A stretch of 46,936 nucleotides of DNA. It comes from CAIVAT01 sp037137455 (GTDB lineage: Bacteria > Bacteroidota > Bacteroidia > Bacteroidales > FEN-979). The position numbers were made by a program, and so were the translations under genes. Where the stretch lies: contig JBAXKG010000020.1 of assembly GCA_037137455.1 (NCBI GenBank), positions 1 through 46,936 on the forward strand, given 5' to 3'. Numbering within the stretch: position 1 is the stretch's first letter; each line of letters starts with the position of its first letter. A model generated the notes under the pieces. It had not been told where the DNA came from and searched no databases. It saw only the letters and a list, made by a program, of their open reading frames with translations. This document shows positions 8,953 through 16,935 of the stretch, piece after piece.

Positions 8953-10999
8953 GTTTGACGCCAGGAATGAAATTACTGCCCTGACAGAGGAGATCAGAGA
9001 GCATAACTATAATTATTATGTGCTTTCAAAACCAACAATAAGTGATTTCGAATTCGACGGATTACTCCAGCGCTTGATTAAACTGGAAAAGGAGTTTCCT
9101 TTTCTTGCATTGCCCGATTCCCCGACACAGCGGGTTGGAGGTGAAATAACGAAAGAATTTAAGCAGGTTATCCATAAGTACCCGATGCTTTCCCTCGCAA
9201 ACACATATTCTGAGGAGGATATCCGCGATTTTGACGGACGAATACACAAAACCATCGGAAATGAAGTCGAATACGTTTGCGAGCTTAAATTCGATGGTGT
9301 GGCCATCGGGCTTACTTATCGCGATGGCATCCTAATGCAGGCTGTCACCCGGGGCGATGGCATCCAGGGCGATGATGTTACAACAAATGCCAGAACAATT
9401 AAAAGTATTCCGCTCAAATTGCAAGGAAGCGGCTTTCCCCAAGAATTCGAGATCAGGGGTGAAATTATCCTGCCCCATGCCAGTTTTGAAAAAATGAACG
9501 ACCAGAGGCTTGAGGATGGAGAAGAACCTTTTGCCAATCCGCGAAATGCCGCATCCGGAAGTTTAAAGATACAGGATTCTGCTGTAGTTGCCAGGCGCAA
9601 CCTCGATGGGTTCTTCTACTATCTGCCTGGAAATGCATTTCGCTACCGAACACACTATGATTGCCTGTTGGCAGCAAGATCATGGGGATTTAAAATCTCA
9701 GAATTCACAGTGCGTTGCAAAACCATTGAAGAAATTTTCGATTACCTTAATACATGGGATCAAGCGCGTTTTGAACTCCCGTTCGACATTGATGGCGTTG
9801 TAATCAAGGTGAATGACATCCGGCAACAGGAGTTGTTAGGATTCACGGCAAAATCACCACGATGGGCCATTGCTTATAAATTCAAAGCCGAGCAGGTAGC
9901 CACGAAACTATTATCGGTCGATTTCCAGGTAGGACGTACCGGTGCAGTGACCCCGGTGGCCAACCTTCAGCCTGTACAACTTGCAGGAACCATAGTTAAA
10001 CGGGCTACCCTTCACAACGCAGATGTTATTTCATCGCTTGATGTGCGAATTGGCGACATGGTATTCGTGGAGAAGGGCGGCGAGATTATTCCAAAGATCA
10101 TCAGCGTTTCTCTCGAACAGCGTCCGCCTGATTCTTCGCAATTATCATTCATAAGTCATTGTCCTGAATGTAATACTCCATTGATACGCCGTGAAGGTGA
10201 ATCGGCGTGGTACTGTCCGAATGAAACAGGCTGTCCTCCTCAGATAAAAGGAAAGCTTGAACATTTTATTTCGAGGAGGGCAATGAATATTGATAGCCTG
10301 GGGGAAGGAAAAATTGAGATGCTCTTTGAAAACGGTTTGGTCCACGATTGCGCCGACCTGTACGATTTAACATATGACCGCCTGATCGGACTCGAAAAGA
10401 CATATGAATCAACTGAAGATAAAAAAGAGAAAAAGATCAGTTTCCGCGAAAAGACCGTTGACAACATCCTGAAGGGAATTGAAGCTTCGAAACGAGTTGG
10501 TTTTGATCGTGTCCTTTACGCTTTGGGAATACGGTTCGTGGGTGAGACAGTTGCAAAAAAGTTAGTAACCCATTTTATTTCGATGGAAAGACTCATGCAG
10601 GCTGCTTTCTCTGAACTGATTGAAGTGGAAGAGATTGGTGAAAAAATTGCGCAAAGTATCCTCAAATGGTTTTCTGATCCGAAAAATATTGAGATTCTTA
10701 ACCGGCTCAAGGTTTCCGGAATCCAATTCACCGTTGACCAATCGCTTGTTACCCGGCTTAGCGATAAACTATCAGGACTAACCTTTGTTGTGAGTGGCGT
10801 ATTTGAGAAATTTTCACGCGATGAAGTAAAAAAAACCATCGAAGCACACAGTGGAAAAAATATCGGCTCTCTAAGCGCAAAAACTTCCTATCTCTTAGCT
10901 GGCGAAAATATGGGTCCCGAAAAACGTAAAAAAGCTGAGAAGCTCGGCATACCGATCCTCTCTGAATCAGACTTTATCAAAATCATTACGAAAATGTGA
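8945..10999 (+). CDS. ligA: NAD-dependent DNA ligase LigA
   Basis: This is a full-length LigA of 684 residues that seals nicks in DNA using NAD. The adenylated lysine is in CELKFDG (Lys115 from this start). An OB fold follows (VGRTGAVTPVANLQPVQLAG), then a four-Cys zinc finger (CPEC...CPNETGC), helix-hairpin-helix repeats (RVGFDRVLYALGIRFVGE, EVEEIGEKIAQSI) and a C-terminal BRCT domain (LSGLTFVVSGVFEKFSRDEV). I chose ATG 8945 over the frame opening at 8918 because NEFDARNEITALTEEIREHNY is the normal family N terminus. The gene overlaps the GT2 gene by 8 nt. Confidence 0.97.
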   Translation: MNEFDARNEITALTEEIREHNYNYYVLSKPTISDFEFDGLLQRLIKLEKEFPFLALPDSPTQRVGGEITKEFKQVIHKYPMLSLANTYSEEDIRDFDGRIHKTIGNEVEYVCELKFDGVAIGLTYRDGILMQAVTRGDGIQGDDVTTNARTIKSIPLKLQGSGFPQEFEIRGEIILPHASFEKMNDQRLEDGEEPFANPRNAASGSLKIQDSAVVARRNLDGFFYYLPGNAFRYRTHYDCLLAARSWGFKISEFTVRCKTIEEIFDYLNTWDQARFELPFDIDGVVIKVNDIRQQELLGFTAKSPRWAIAYKFKAEQVATKLLSVDFQVGRTGAVTPVANLQPVQLAGTIVKRATLHNADVISSLDVRIGDMVFVEKGGEIIPKIISVSLEQRPPDSSQLSFISHCPECNTPLIRREGESAWYCPNETGCPPQIKGKLEHFISRRAMNIDSLGEGKIEMLFENGLVHDCADLYDLTYDRLIGLEKTYESTEDKKEKKISFREKTVDNILKGIEASKRVGFDRVLYALGIRFVGETVAKKLVTHFISMERLMQAAFSELIEVEEIGEKIAQSILKWFSDPKNIEILNRLKVSGIQFTVDQSLVTRLSDKLSGLTFVVSGVFEKFSRDEVKKTIEAHSGKNIGSLSAKTSYLLAGENMGPEKRKKAEKLGIPILSESDFIKIITKM

Positions 11000-12858
11000 A
11001 GCATATTTTGGAAACTCTGACTCATAAACCACTTAACTCAATCTGGCTGAAAGCAGCAGTTGTGGGCAGTTTATGGGCTTCCATCGAAATTATTATCGGC
11101 AGTTTCCTCCATAATCTCCGGATTCCGTTCACTGGCGCCATATTGTCATTTATTGGCGTTTATCTTCTTGTTTCCAGCGCCCAAATATGGAAAGAAAGGG
11201 GGCTTATTTTGCGTGCCGGAGTGATTTGTGCCCTTATGAAATCTATCTCGCCAAGCGCCATGATCCTGGGTCCGATGATCGGTATCCTTACGGAGGCCAT
11301 CATCCTCGAACTAATCATCTTCATCTTTGGGAAAAACCTGGTGTCATATATGTTGGGAGGAGCTTTCGCAGTTTTCAGCACGATTGTCCATAAAGTGGTC
11401 AGCCTCATTATCATGTATGGTTTTGATTTTATCACAATTCTTGATGCATTATACCGGTTTGGAGTCAAACAGGTCAACTTAAGCCAATTAAGTCCCTTGT
11501 ATGTTGTGATCATTATTGCTGTTCTTTATCTGGCTGCCGGAATGGTAGCAGCGCTGCTTGGCTACCGTTCAGGACTCCGTTATTTGAGACATAGCCCGGA
11601 TTTCACAACAGAAACGGATTTTACCCTGCAACACAGCGATCAGTTTTTCCCTCAAAATAAGGACCAGCGATACTCCGTCCTTTTCCTGGTCATCAATCTC
11701 TTTGCCGTGGTCGGAAGTCTACTATTGATTAATTCCGATTTCACTGCCGTGGCGCTTATATTTTCGATCGGATATATTGGATTTTGCATTATTCGCTATA
11801 AACGGGCAATGCGTCGGTTCAAAAACAGTCTGCTCTGGATTCAGTTTTTTATCCTTATCCTGGCAACATCTCTTTTGTGGACTGGAATGTCATCAGACAC
11901 TTTTTTCAGCACCGATGGATTGTTTACCGGATTAAAGATGATTTTCCGCGCCATTATTGTGATAACCGGATATGCCGCAATCAGCGTTGAGTTAAGGAAC
12001 CCGTTGATCAAATCAATAATGTATAAAAAAGGATTTTCAAGTCTTTATCAATCACTTGGACTTGCTTTCTCAGCATTACCAGGCATTATAGCGATATTGC
12101 CCAATTCAAAAGAGATCTTTAAACAATCGTCTCTCTCATTTTCCCTATTATTTAGAAAAGCAGAGATCATCCTGAAGTTATTTGAAAAAGAAGAGTTGAA
12201 CCGTCCCTCAATAATAATAATCACAGGTGAGATAAGGGAGGGAAAAACAACCTTTACAAAACAAATTGTTGATAGTTTAAAGGAGAAAGGGTTAAGGATT
12301 TCTGGTTTTTTAGCGTTGGGCATTGATGAAAACGGAAAGCGTACCGGATTTAATCTTCTGGATATAACCACCGCGCCGACAGTTGAACCCATCTCTTCAC
12401 ATTCTCACTTGCCTGCAGATGAACCTGAGAGCAGGAGAACAAATATCAAGGATATGAGATTACAGCCTGCAAAAAGCGCAGAGATTCAATTATGCAGCAA
12501 TATAAGTCATGAAAACCGAATAAAGACCGGGCATTACTATTTCAACCCGGATGGCCTCAAAAAAGGAAAAGAGATATTGAGTGAAAATAATATTAATGAT
12601 ATTCAATTATTTGTTATCGATGAAGTAGGCCCTCTTGAAATAAATAACCAGGGATGGGCTTCTTCGATTGAGACTCTTTGCAAGGTCAGCATTATACCAC
12701 AGCTTTGGGTTGTCAGAAAAAGTCTTGTCAAAACTGCTGTAAGGAAATGGAATACGGGGAATATCTGGATTTTCGATATTAAACAAGATTCCATCGATCT
12801 GGTGATAAAAAAGATCCAGGAGATAATTCCGGAAAAGGCCGCAGGAGTCAGTCAATGA
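10996..12858 (+). CDS. Membrane protein fused to THEP1-family NTPase, possible single-chain ECF-like transporter
   Basis: This 620-residue protein starts at a GTG that overlaps the ligA stop by 4 nt. Residues 1-195 hold about five or six hydrophobic helices resembling an ECF-transporter S component (ASIEIIIGSFLHNLRIPFTG, MKSISPSAMILGPMIGILTE). Residues 225-365 resemble an EcfT/CbiQ-like component (GLFTGLKMIFRAIIVITGYA, then an RNPLIKS loop and LGLAFSALPGI). Residues 405-605 are an NTPase of the THEP1 (NTPase_1) family, with Walker A GEIREGKTT at 411-419 and Walker B LFVIDEVGPLE near 539. An insertion of about 40 polar residues (460-500) interrupts the NTPase. THEP1 proteins hydrolyse NTPs but their role is poorly known. 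Fusion to S-like and T-like membrane parts suggests energised vitamin or metal uptake. The substrate is unknown and the ECF assignment is by eye. Confidence 0.72.
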   Translation: MKHILETLTHKPLNSIWLKAAVVGSLWASIEIIIGSFLHNLRIPFTGAILSFIGVYLLVSSAQIWKERGLILRAGVICALMKSISPSAMILGPMIGILTEAIILELIIFIFGKNLVSYMLGGAFAVFSTIVHKVVSLIIMYGFDFITILDALYRFGVKQVNLSQLSPLYVVIIIAVLYLAAGMVAALLGYRSGLRYLRHSPDFTTETDFTLQHSDQFFPQNKDQRYSVLFLVINLFAVVGSLLLINSDFTAVALIFSIGYIGFCIIRYKRAMRRFKNSLLWIQFFILILATSLLWTGMSSDTFFSTDGLFTGLKMIFRAIIVITGYAAISVELRNPLIKSIMYKKGFSSLYQSLGLAFSALPGIIAILPNSKEIFKQSSLSFSLLFRKAEIILKLFEKEELNRPSIIIITGEIREGKTTFTKQIVDSLKEKGLRISGFLALGIDENGKRTGFNLLDITTAPTVEPISSHSHLPADEPESRRTNIKDMRLQPAKSAEIQLCSNISHENRIKTGHYYFNPDGLKKGKEILSENNINDIQLFVIDEVGPLEINNQGWASSIETLCKVSIIPQLWVVRKSLVKTAVRKWNTGNIWIFDIKQDSIDLVIKKIQEIIPEKAAGVSQ

Positions 12859-12897
12859 ACCGCGGAGGATAATCTGTTCAGTAGAAATTTGTCAGGG

Positions 12898-13632
12898 TTA
12901 CTGAACTTTCTTAATAGATCCCGCACCCGAAACGCTCTGATCTATATCGGCAGGTGATCCCTTGTACTTTACGTTACCCGCGCCTGAAATTTCTGCGCGT
13001 AGTTTTTTGGAAACATTGATTTGTGCATTTCCAGCGCCACTAATATCAATTTCGTAGTTCTCGGCAACCAGATCGAAACCAAATATGTCGGAAGCGCCTG
13101 AGAGATTCATAATGACATCAACGGCTGTTCCTGAAAATTTCATCTTGCTGGCGCCACTACTGCCAAGTCTTAACTTCTGCACTGCCAGATCCAACTTCGA
13201 ATCGGATGCGCCCGACGACTCAATACTTAGTTCGGGTACCGTAATACGACCTTCGGTTTGGATGTCAACTGCACCGCTCACATCAATTTGTTTAAGGTCT
13301 TTCACCGTTACATACACCTTCATTACAGTGACATGATGAATAGGTTTCCTGGTATCAATCCTCAATGTACTACCAACAACATCTGTCCGGATAATCGGCA
13401 GCAGATTGGCATCGGCTTCAACCGTGACCTCTTCAGTTGCTCCCTGTTTGATGATAATATCGAATGCACCTGAAACTTCGATGCCATCGAATGAAGAAAC
13501 CTTACGGATTTCCTTAAGCACATCGCCATCTCCATGGGCTCCTCCTGTCACATTACAGCTTGTACAAAAACCCGACATGCCAAGGAACAGGCTGACGAAC
13601 ATAAAAAATGAAAATAATCTTTTTGTTTTCAT
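12898..13632 (-). CDS. DUF2807 (head GIN-type) secreted or lipid-anchored protein
   Basis: This 244-residue exported protein starts MKTKRLFSFFMFVSLF, and Cys-containing FCTSC at residues 22-26 may be an atypical lipoprotein processing site. The body is a chain of short repeats built around SGA (VSGAFDI, VSGAVDI, SSGASDS, SSGASKM, LSGASDI, ISGAGNA, ISGAGNV, VSGAGSI), the hallmark of DUF2807 beta-helix-like domains. Such proteins are common in Bacteroidota and are probably surface or periplasmic, with no proven biochemical activity. It is the last gene of a minus-strand run headed by an ECF sigma factor. Confidence 0.85.
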   Translation of the reverse strand: MKTKRLFSFFMFVSLFLGMSGFCTSCNVTGGAHGDGDVLKEIRKVSSFDGIEVSGAFDIIIKQGATEEVTVEADANLLPIIRTDVVGSTLRIDTRKPIHHVTVMKVYVTVKDLKQIDVSGAVDIQTEGRITVPELSIESSGASDSKLDLAVQKLRLGSSGASKMKFSGTAVDVIMNLSGASDIFGFDLVAENYEIDISGAGNAQINVSKKLRAEISGAGNVKYKGSPADIDQSVSGAGSIKKVQ

Positions 13633-13696
13633 AGGTTAAATTTTAAATTATTTGACGAGAAAATATGTTTTGGTTACAAAAAATTCAAAATATCAT

Positions 13697-14749
13697 TTAT
13701 TTCAGACTGACATTCCCATATTCGCTATGAACAACGACCTTGCTCATGGGCGAATCACTCCCTCCTATTGTTCCTTTATACGAATTTTCGGTGGGTGTGG
13801 TTGACCGGAATGAAAACTTAGCATTATCAGATGGGAATTCAAGGTCACAGAATTTCAGATCGGCCTCCAGGCTATATTTTGCCTGCTCACTCAACCCTAT
13901 TGAAACATCGCCATATTTGTTTCTGATATTGACCAATGTAAACCCGGCAGGCATTTCATGAACATCGCAATTGCCATATTGAATATCAAGGTTCAGGCTC
14001 TGTTCAATACGCTGGATAGAAATGTCAGAAAATTTTGATTTGCTATCCACTGCCGATGAATTTTCCATACTGAGTTTTCCGCCTTCAAAAACCACATTGA
14101 GAGCGATAATTTTTTCAGCATCAAGGTCTGAGAATTTAGAATCCAGCCTTAAGCTGCCTGCATAATCCAGGCTCATCTCCGAATATTTCAATACCAACAC
14201 GGCTCCTTTGATCCAATTGACCCGGGCTTTGCTAAATTTAATATCCAGCAAATTATCAGAATTTCCCAGCTTTTTTGCTTCCAGGTTACCATAGCCAATA
14301 TTTATCTTGCTTTTTCCCTGGACCTCATTAATATATATATCTCCAAATTTATTTGTAAGGTCGAGGCTTATAGTTACAGGCATGGTTACCATATAATCAA
14401 TCGAAAACTGATCTTTCCCTGAACCTTTTCCTTCCTGGAAACTGGTAATTGCACTAACTGCCGATGGTGAATCGGTGAAATCGATCGAAATCCGGTTGAA
14501 TCGTTTTGCTGCCTCCTCCTGATCCCTGGCGGTAACAGTTATAGTGACTTCAATGGAAATCGAATTTTTATCCCAGTTGGCACAATGTACCTTACCGAAA
14601 CGGTTATTAACAGTAAGCTGTGCATCGGGATTGATTAAAAATTCCTTTTTAATCACTTTGGTAAATTCATCGTGTGCTTTGGCACCTTTAATTCCAAGCA
14701 GAAAAAGGAACATCAGCGCGAAGAGAGCTATTTTAAAGATTTTTTTCAT
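13697..14749 (-). CDS. DUF4097-like secreted protein
   Basis: This 350-residue protein has a clear signal peptide (MKKIFKIALFALMFLFLLG, processed after AKA near residue 25). The rest is a beta-rich repetitive fold with recurring short motifs such as FGKVHCANW, KFGDIYIN, YGNLEAKK, KFSDLDAEK, YGNCDVHE, KYGDVSIG and EYGNVSLK, typical of DUF4097/adhesin-like right-handed helices. It has no catalytic signature. It sits between the anti-sigma-like gene (15 nt upstream) and the DUF2807 gene, so it is probably an output of the same ECF sigma regulon and may act at the envelope. Confidence 0.8.
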   Translation of the reverse strand: MKKIFKIALFALMFLFLLGIKGAKAHDEFTKVIKKEFLINPDAQLTVNNRFGKVHCANWDKNSISIEVTITVTARDQEEAAKRFNRISIDFTDSPSAVSAITSFQEGKGSGKDQFSIDYMVTMPVTISLDLTNKFGDIYINEVQGKSKINIGYGNLEAKKLGNSDNLLDIKFSKARVNWIKGAVLVLKYSEMSLDYAGSLRLDSKFSDLDAEKIIALNVVFEGGKLSMENSSAVDSKSKFSDISIQRIEQSLNLDIQYGNCDVHEMPAGFTLVNIRNKYGDVSIGLSEQAKYSLEADLKFCDLEFPSDNAKFSFRSTTPTENSYKGTIGGSDSPMSKVVVHSEYGNVSLK

Positions 14750-14764
14750 GGCTATTTGCGTTAA

Positions 14765-15304
14765 CTATTTTTGGGATTGTGAAAGTTGGGTGATAATGTT
14801 ATTCAGAATTACTTCTTTCATTTGCTGGTTCCGGATGATCGCATCAAGAATATGTTCATTACCGGGATTAGTTGATAGTGTATTTTTCAGATCGGTTGTC
14901 GCCAAATCAAGGTTTCCGATTTCCTTTAAAGCAGATTCGCTTAGCGAGAAGGCTTCCTTATTGTTGCTTGCTAATTTTCCGAGTACTCCGAGTTGCGCAG
15001 TCGTTTGATTGTCATAATATTGTACAGCTTCTCTGATTTCAAGGGGCAAATCAGAACCGGATTTTTCAGATGCGAATTTGTTTTTGATCTCACGCGTAGC
15101 GAGTTCAAAAATAAATACACTCACGCTGATCAGGATAAGTATCAACGCGGCAATCTTCAACATCACCGAACGGTTGAGACCAGATCTGAACATTTCAGGA
15201 TGTTCTTTTAAACGCGATTCGAACCTGTCAAAATGACCGGCATCAGGTTCATTTGTGTCGAATTCATTTTGATGTTTATTGATAAATTTTTCGAGCTCTG
15301 ACAT
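14765..15304 (-). CDS. Putative membrane anti-sigma factor
   Basis: This 179-residue protein has one membrane helix at about residues 48-68 (MLKIAALILILISVSVFIFEL). The cytoplasmic N terminus contains DAGHFDRFESRLKEH, a segment seen in Bacteroidota proteins encoded next to ECF sigma factors. The external C-terminal part is helical (VQYYDNQTTAQLGVLGKL, then MKEVILNNIITQLSQSQK). No zinc-binding ZAS motif (HxxxCxxC) is present, so it is not a classical ZAS anti-sigma factor. Its position 2 nt after the sigma gene and its topology make an anti-sigma role the best guess, inferred from context. Confidence 0.65.
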   Translation of the reverse strand: MSELEKFINKHQNEFDTNEPDAGHFDRFESRLKEHPEMFRSGLNRSVMLKIAALILILISVSVFIFELATREIKNKFASEKSGSDLPLEIREAVQYYDNQTTAQLGVLGKLASNNKEAFSLSESALKEIGNLDLATTDLKNTLSTNPGNEHILDAIIRNQQMKEVILNNIITQLSQSQK

Positions 15305-15306
15305 GG

Positions 15307-15897
15307 CTAATTGGCGCTAAATGCATTTACAATTCTGTTTTCCTTCAATAATCCCAATAATTTTTGGCGTGCCCGCGAATAACGGGTTCGGGATAGTTGG
15401 TTGGAGATTTTTAATATTTGTGCTATTTCTTCATGATCGTAACCTTCAAGTAAGAAAAGTGACAATACTATGCGATATTCCTCAGGTAGTTTAAAAATTG
15501 CTTTCCGTACTTCAGCTACCTGAAGCTGAATTTCCTCTTCCCTTTGTTCTTCGAGTACCTCAGGTATATCGCAATCTACTTCATCAAGAGAAACTATTTC
15601 TTTGACTTTCCTTAAATAATCGAGTGACCGGTTAATTACAATCCGTTTCAGCCAGGAACCAAAACTGCCCTCCCCGGAGTAACTGTCTATCCGATTAAAA
15701 GCTTCCAGGAAAGATTCCTGCATGATATCCTCAGCTTCTGCAGTATCATTTACAATTCGAAGGCTGGTGTTGTACATTGCTTTATAGTATAGTTTATAGA
15801 TTTTAAATTGAGCATTGGGGTCGTTTCCGCGACAAGCATCGATTAATTTACTATGAATATTACTATAGGCGCCTTTCAAACTACCGGATTTTTGCAA
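15307..15897 (-). CDS. ECF-family RNA polymerase sigma factor
   Basis: This 196-residue sigma factor has region 2 (AEDIMQESFLEAFNRIDSY, SFGSWLKRIVINRSLDYLRK) and region 4 (LPEEYRIVLSLFLLEGYDHE with the HTH EEIAQILKISNQLSRTRYSR). It probably controls its own operon with the anti-sigma-like, DUF4097 and DUF2807 genes. The start is unusual. An in-frame TGA lies 6 nt before the TTG at 15897, and the first in-frame ATG falls well inside region 2, so translation must begin at TTG 15897, at TTG 15876, or at another rare codon. Confidence 0.9.
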   Translation of the reverse strand: MQKSGSLKGAYSNIHSKLIDACRGNDPNAQFKIYKLYYKAMYNTSLRIVNDTAEAEDIMQESFLEAFNRIDSYSGEGSFGSWLKRIVINRSLDYLRKVKEIVSLDEVDCDIPEVLEEQREEEIQLQVAEVRKAIFKLPEEYRIVLSLFLLEGYDHEEIAQILKISNQLSRTRYSRARQKLLGLLKENRIVNAFSAN

Positions 15898-15921
15898 AAG
15901 GACTCAGCGTTTTATTAAATG

Positions 15922-15966
15922 TTACAGTTTCAGGATAAAATTATTAATAAAAATCGTAAACTGTAA
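15922..15966. promoter_or_regulatory. 9-bp inverted repeat in the sigma/transporter divergent intergenic region
   Basis: TTACAGTTT at 15922-15930 is exactly complementary to AAACTGTAA at 15958-15966, with a 27-bp AT-rich centre. It lies between the ECF sigma operon (minus) and the EamA gene (plus). On the minus strand the left arm reads AAACTGTAAC, which is compatible with an ECF-type -35 element and would suit autoregulation. This is a candidate operator or promoter and could be chance in AT-rich DNA. Confidence 0.35.
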
Positions 15967-15981
15967 ATCTCAGATAAGGTG

Positions 15982-15989
15982 TATTTTTG
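15982..15989 (+). promoter_or_regulatory. Bacteroidota -7 promoter element (TATTTTTG)
   Basis: TATTTTTG matches the TAnnTTTG -7 consensus used by Bacteroidota primary sigma factors and lies 7 nt before the ATG at 15997. It covers the alternative upstream start at 15979 and so argues for 15997. No clear -33 TTTG partner was seen. Confidence 0.5.
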
Positions 15990-15996
15990 CCACGCA

Positions 15997-16884
15997 ATGA
16001 AAAAATTTCATATACCAGTTTATTTCTATGCCCTCGCGGCCATGCTCTTCTGGGGCTTTTCATTTATTTGGAGTTCAATTTTGTTAAAATATTACCAGCC
16101 CATTACAATCATTTTTATCAGGCTCATAATTTCAGCGGTTTTCCTTTTTATCATTATTCGATTTTTCTGGAAGGATGAAAAGGTAGCCAGAAAAGATTTC
16201 AAATTGATATTTTTAAGTGCATTGTTTAATCCGTTCCTTTATTTTATCGGTGAAAATTATGGATTGAAATTTTCCACTCCCACAATTGCAGCAGTTATCA
16301 TAGCAACGATTCCCATTTTTTCACCATTGATTGCTTACCTGAGTTTCCGGGAAAAATTGACACGGATAAATTTTATTGGAATTGTCATTTCATTTGGCGG
16401 AGTAATCATGATGCTTTTTACCAGTACACTTTCACTTGATACTGATATTCGTGGAATCCTATTTTTATTTGGAGCCGTTCTTGCAGCTTTGTTTTATACG
16501 GTCACCCTTCGCAAACTCACGGCGAAATATTCAGCCCTGATATTGATTGCCTATCAGAATCTGGTTGGAATCTTTCTCTTTTTGCCTCTTTTTCTGATAT
16601 TTGAATTCAGATCAATGATCCAAATTCCTTTAAATGGTGAGATCATCTCGTCTATGCTTTTGTTGGCCATACTTGCATCATCCGTATCGTTTGTATTTTT
16701 CGCACATTCTGTTAAATTGCTGGGAATAAGTAAAACAAATATATTCTCCAACCTGATCCCGGTCTTTACCGCCATTTTTTCCTTCTTTCTATTATCTGAA
16801 TCTTTTACAATACAGAAGATTGCCGGCATCGCGCTGGTTATCGGCGGGGTTTACTTGTCGGAAAGGACCAAAAAACGGATTTAA
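15997..16884 (+). CDS. EamA/DMT-family transporter
   Basis: This 295-residue inner-membrane protein has ten predicted helices in two EamA repeats. The first repeat opens YFYALAAMLFWGFSFIWSSI and closes near GGVIMMLFTS. The second includes ILFLFGAVLAALFYTVTLRK and ends with the family tail SESFTIQKIAGIALVIGGVY. DMT transporters export metabolites or amino acids, and the substrate cannot be told. The start at 15997 (MKKFHIPVY) is preferred over 15979 because a promoter element overlaps the longer version. A second DMT gene lies at 21643. Confidence 0.9.
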   Translation: MKKFHIPVYFYALAAMLFWGFSFIWSSILLKYYQPITIIFIRLIISAVFLFIIIRFFWKDEKVARKDFKLIFLSALFNPFLYFIGENYGLKFSTPTIAAVIIATIPIFSPLIAYLSFREKLTRINFIGIVISFGGVIMMLFTSTLSLDTDIRGILFLFGAVLAALFYTVTLRKLTAKYSALILIAYQNLVGIFLFLPLFLIFEFRSMIQIPLNGEIISSMLLLAILASSVSFVFFAHSVKLLGISKTNIFSNLIPVFTAIFSFFLLSESFTIQKIAGIALVIGGVYLSERTKKRI

Positions 16885-16902
16885 CACCACCAAATTTTAT
16901 CA

Positions 16903-16910
16903 TATCTTTG
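16903..16910 (+). promoter_or_regulatory. Bacteroidota -7 promoter element (TATCTTTG) ahead of hydG
   Basis: TATCTTTG is an exact TAnnTTTG match, 25 nt before the ATG at 16936, in the short gap between the EamA gene and hydG. It is likely to drive the hydG, regulator, kinase and second regulator run. Confidence 0.55.
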
Positions 16911-16935
16911 CTTGTATTCTAATAGCAATTGATAA

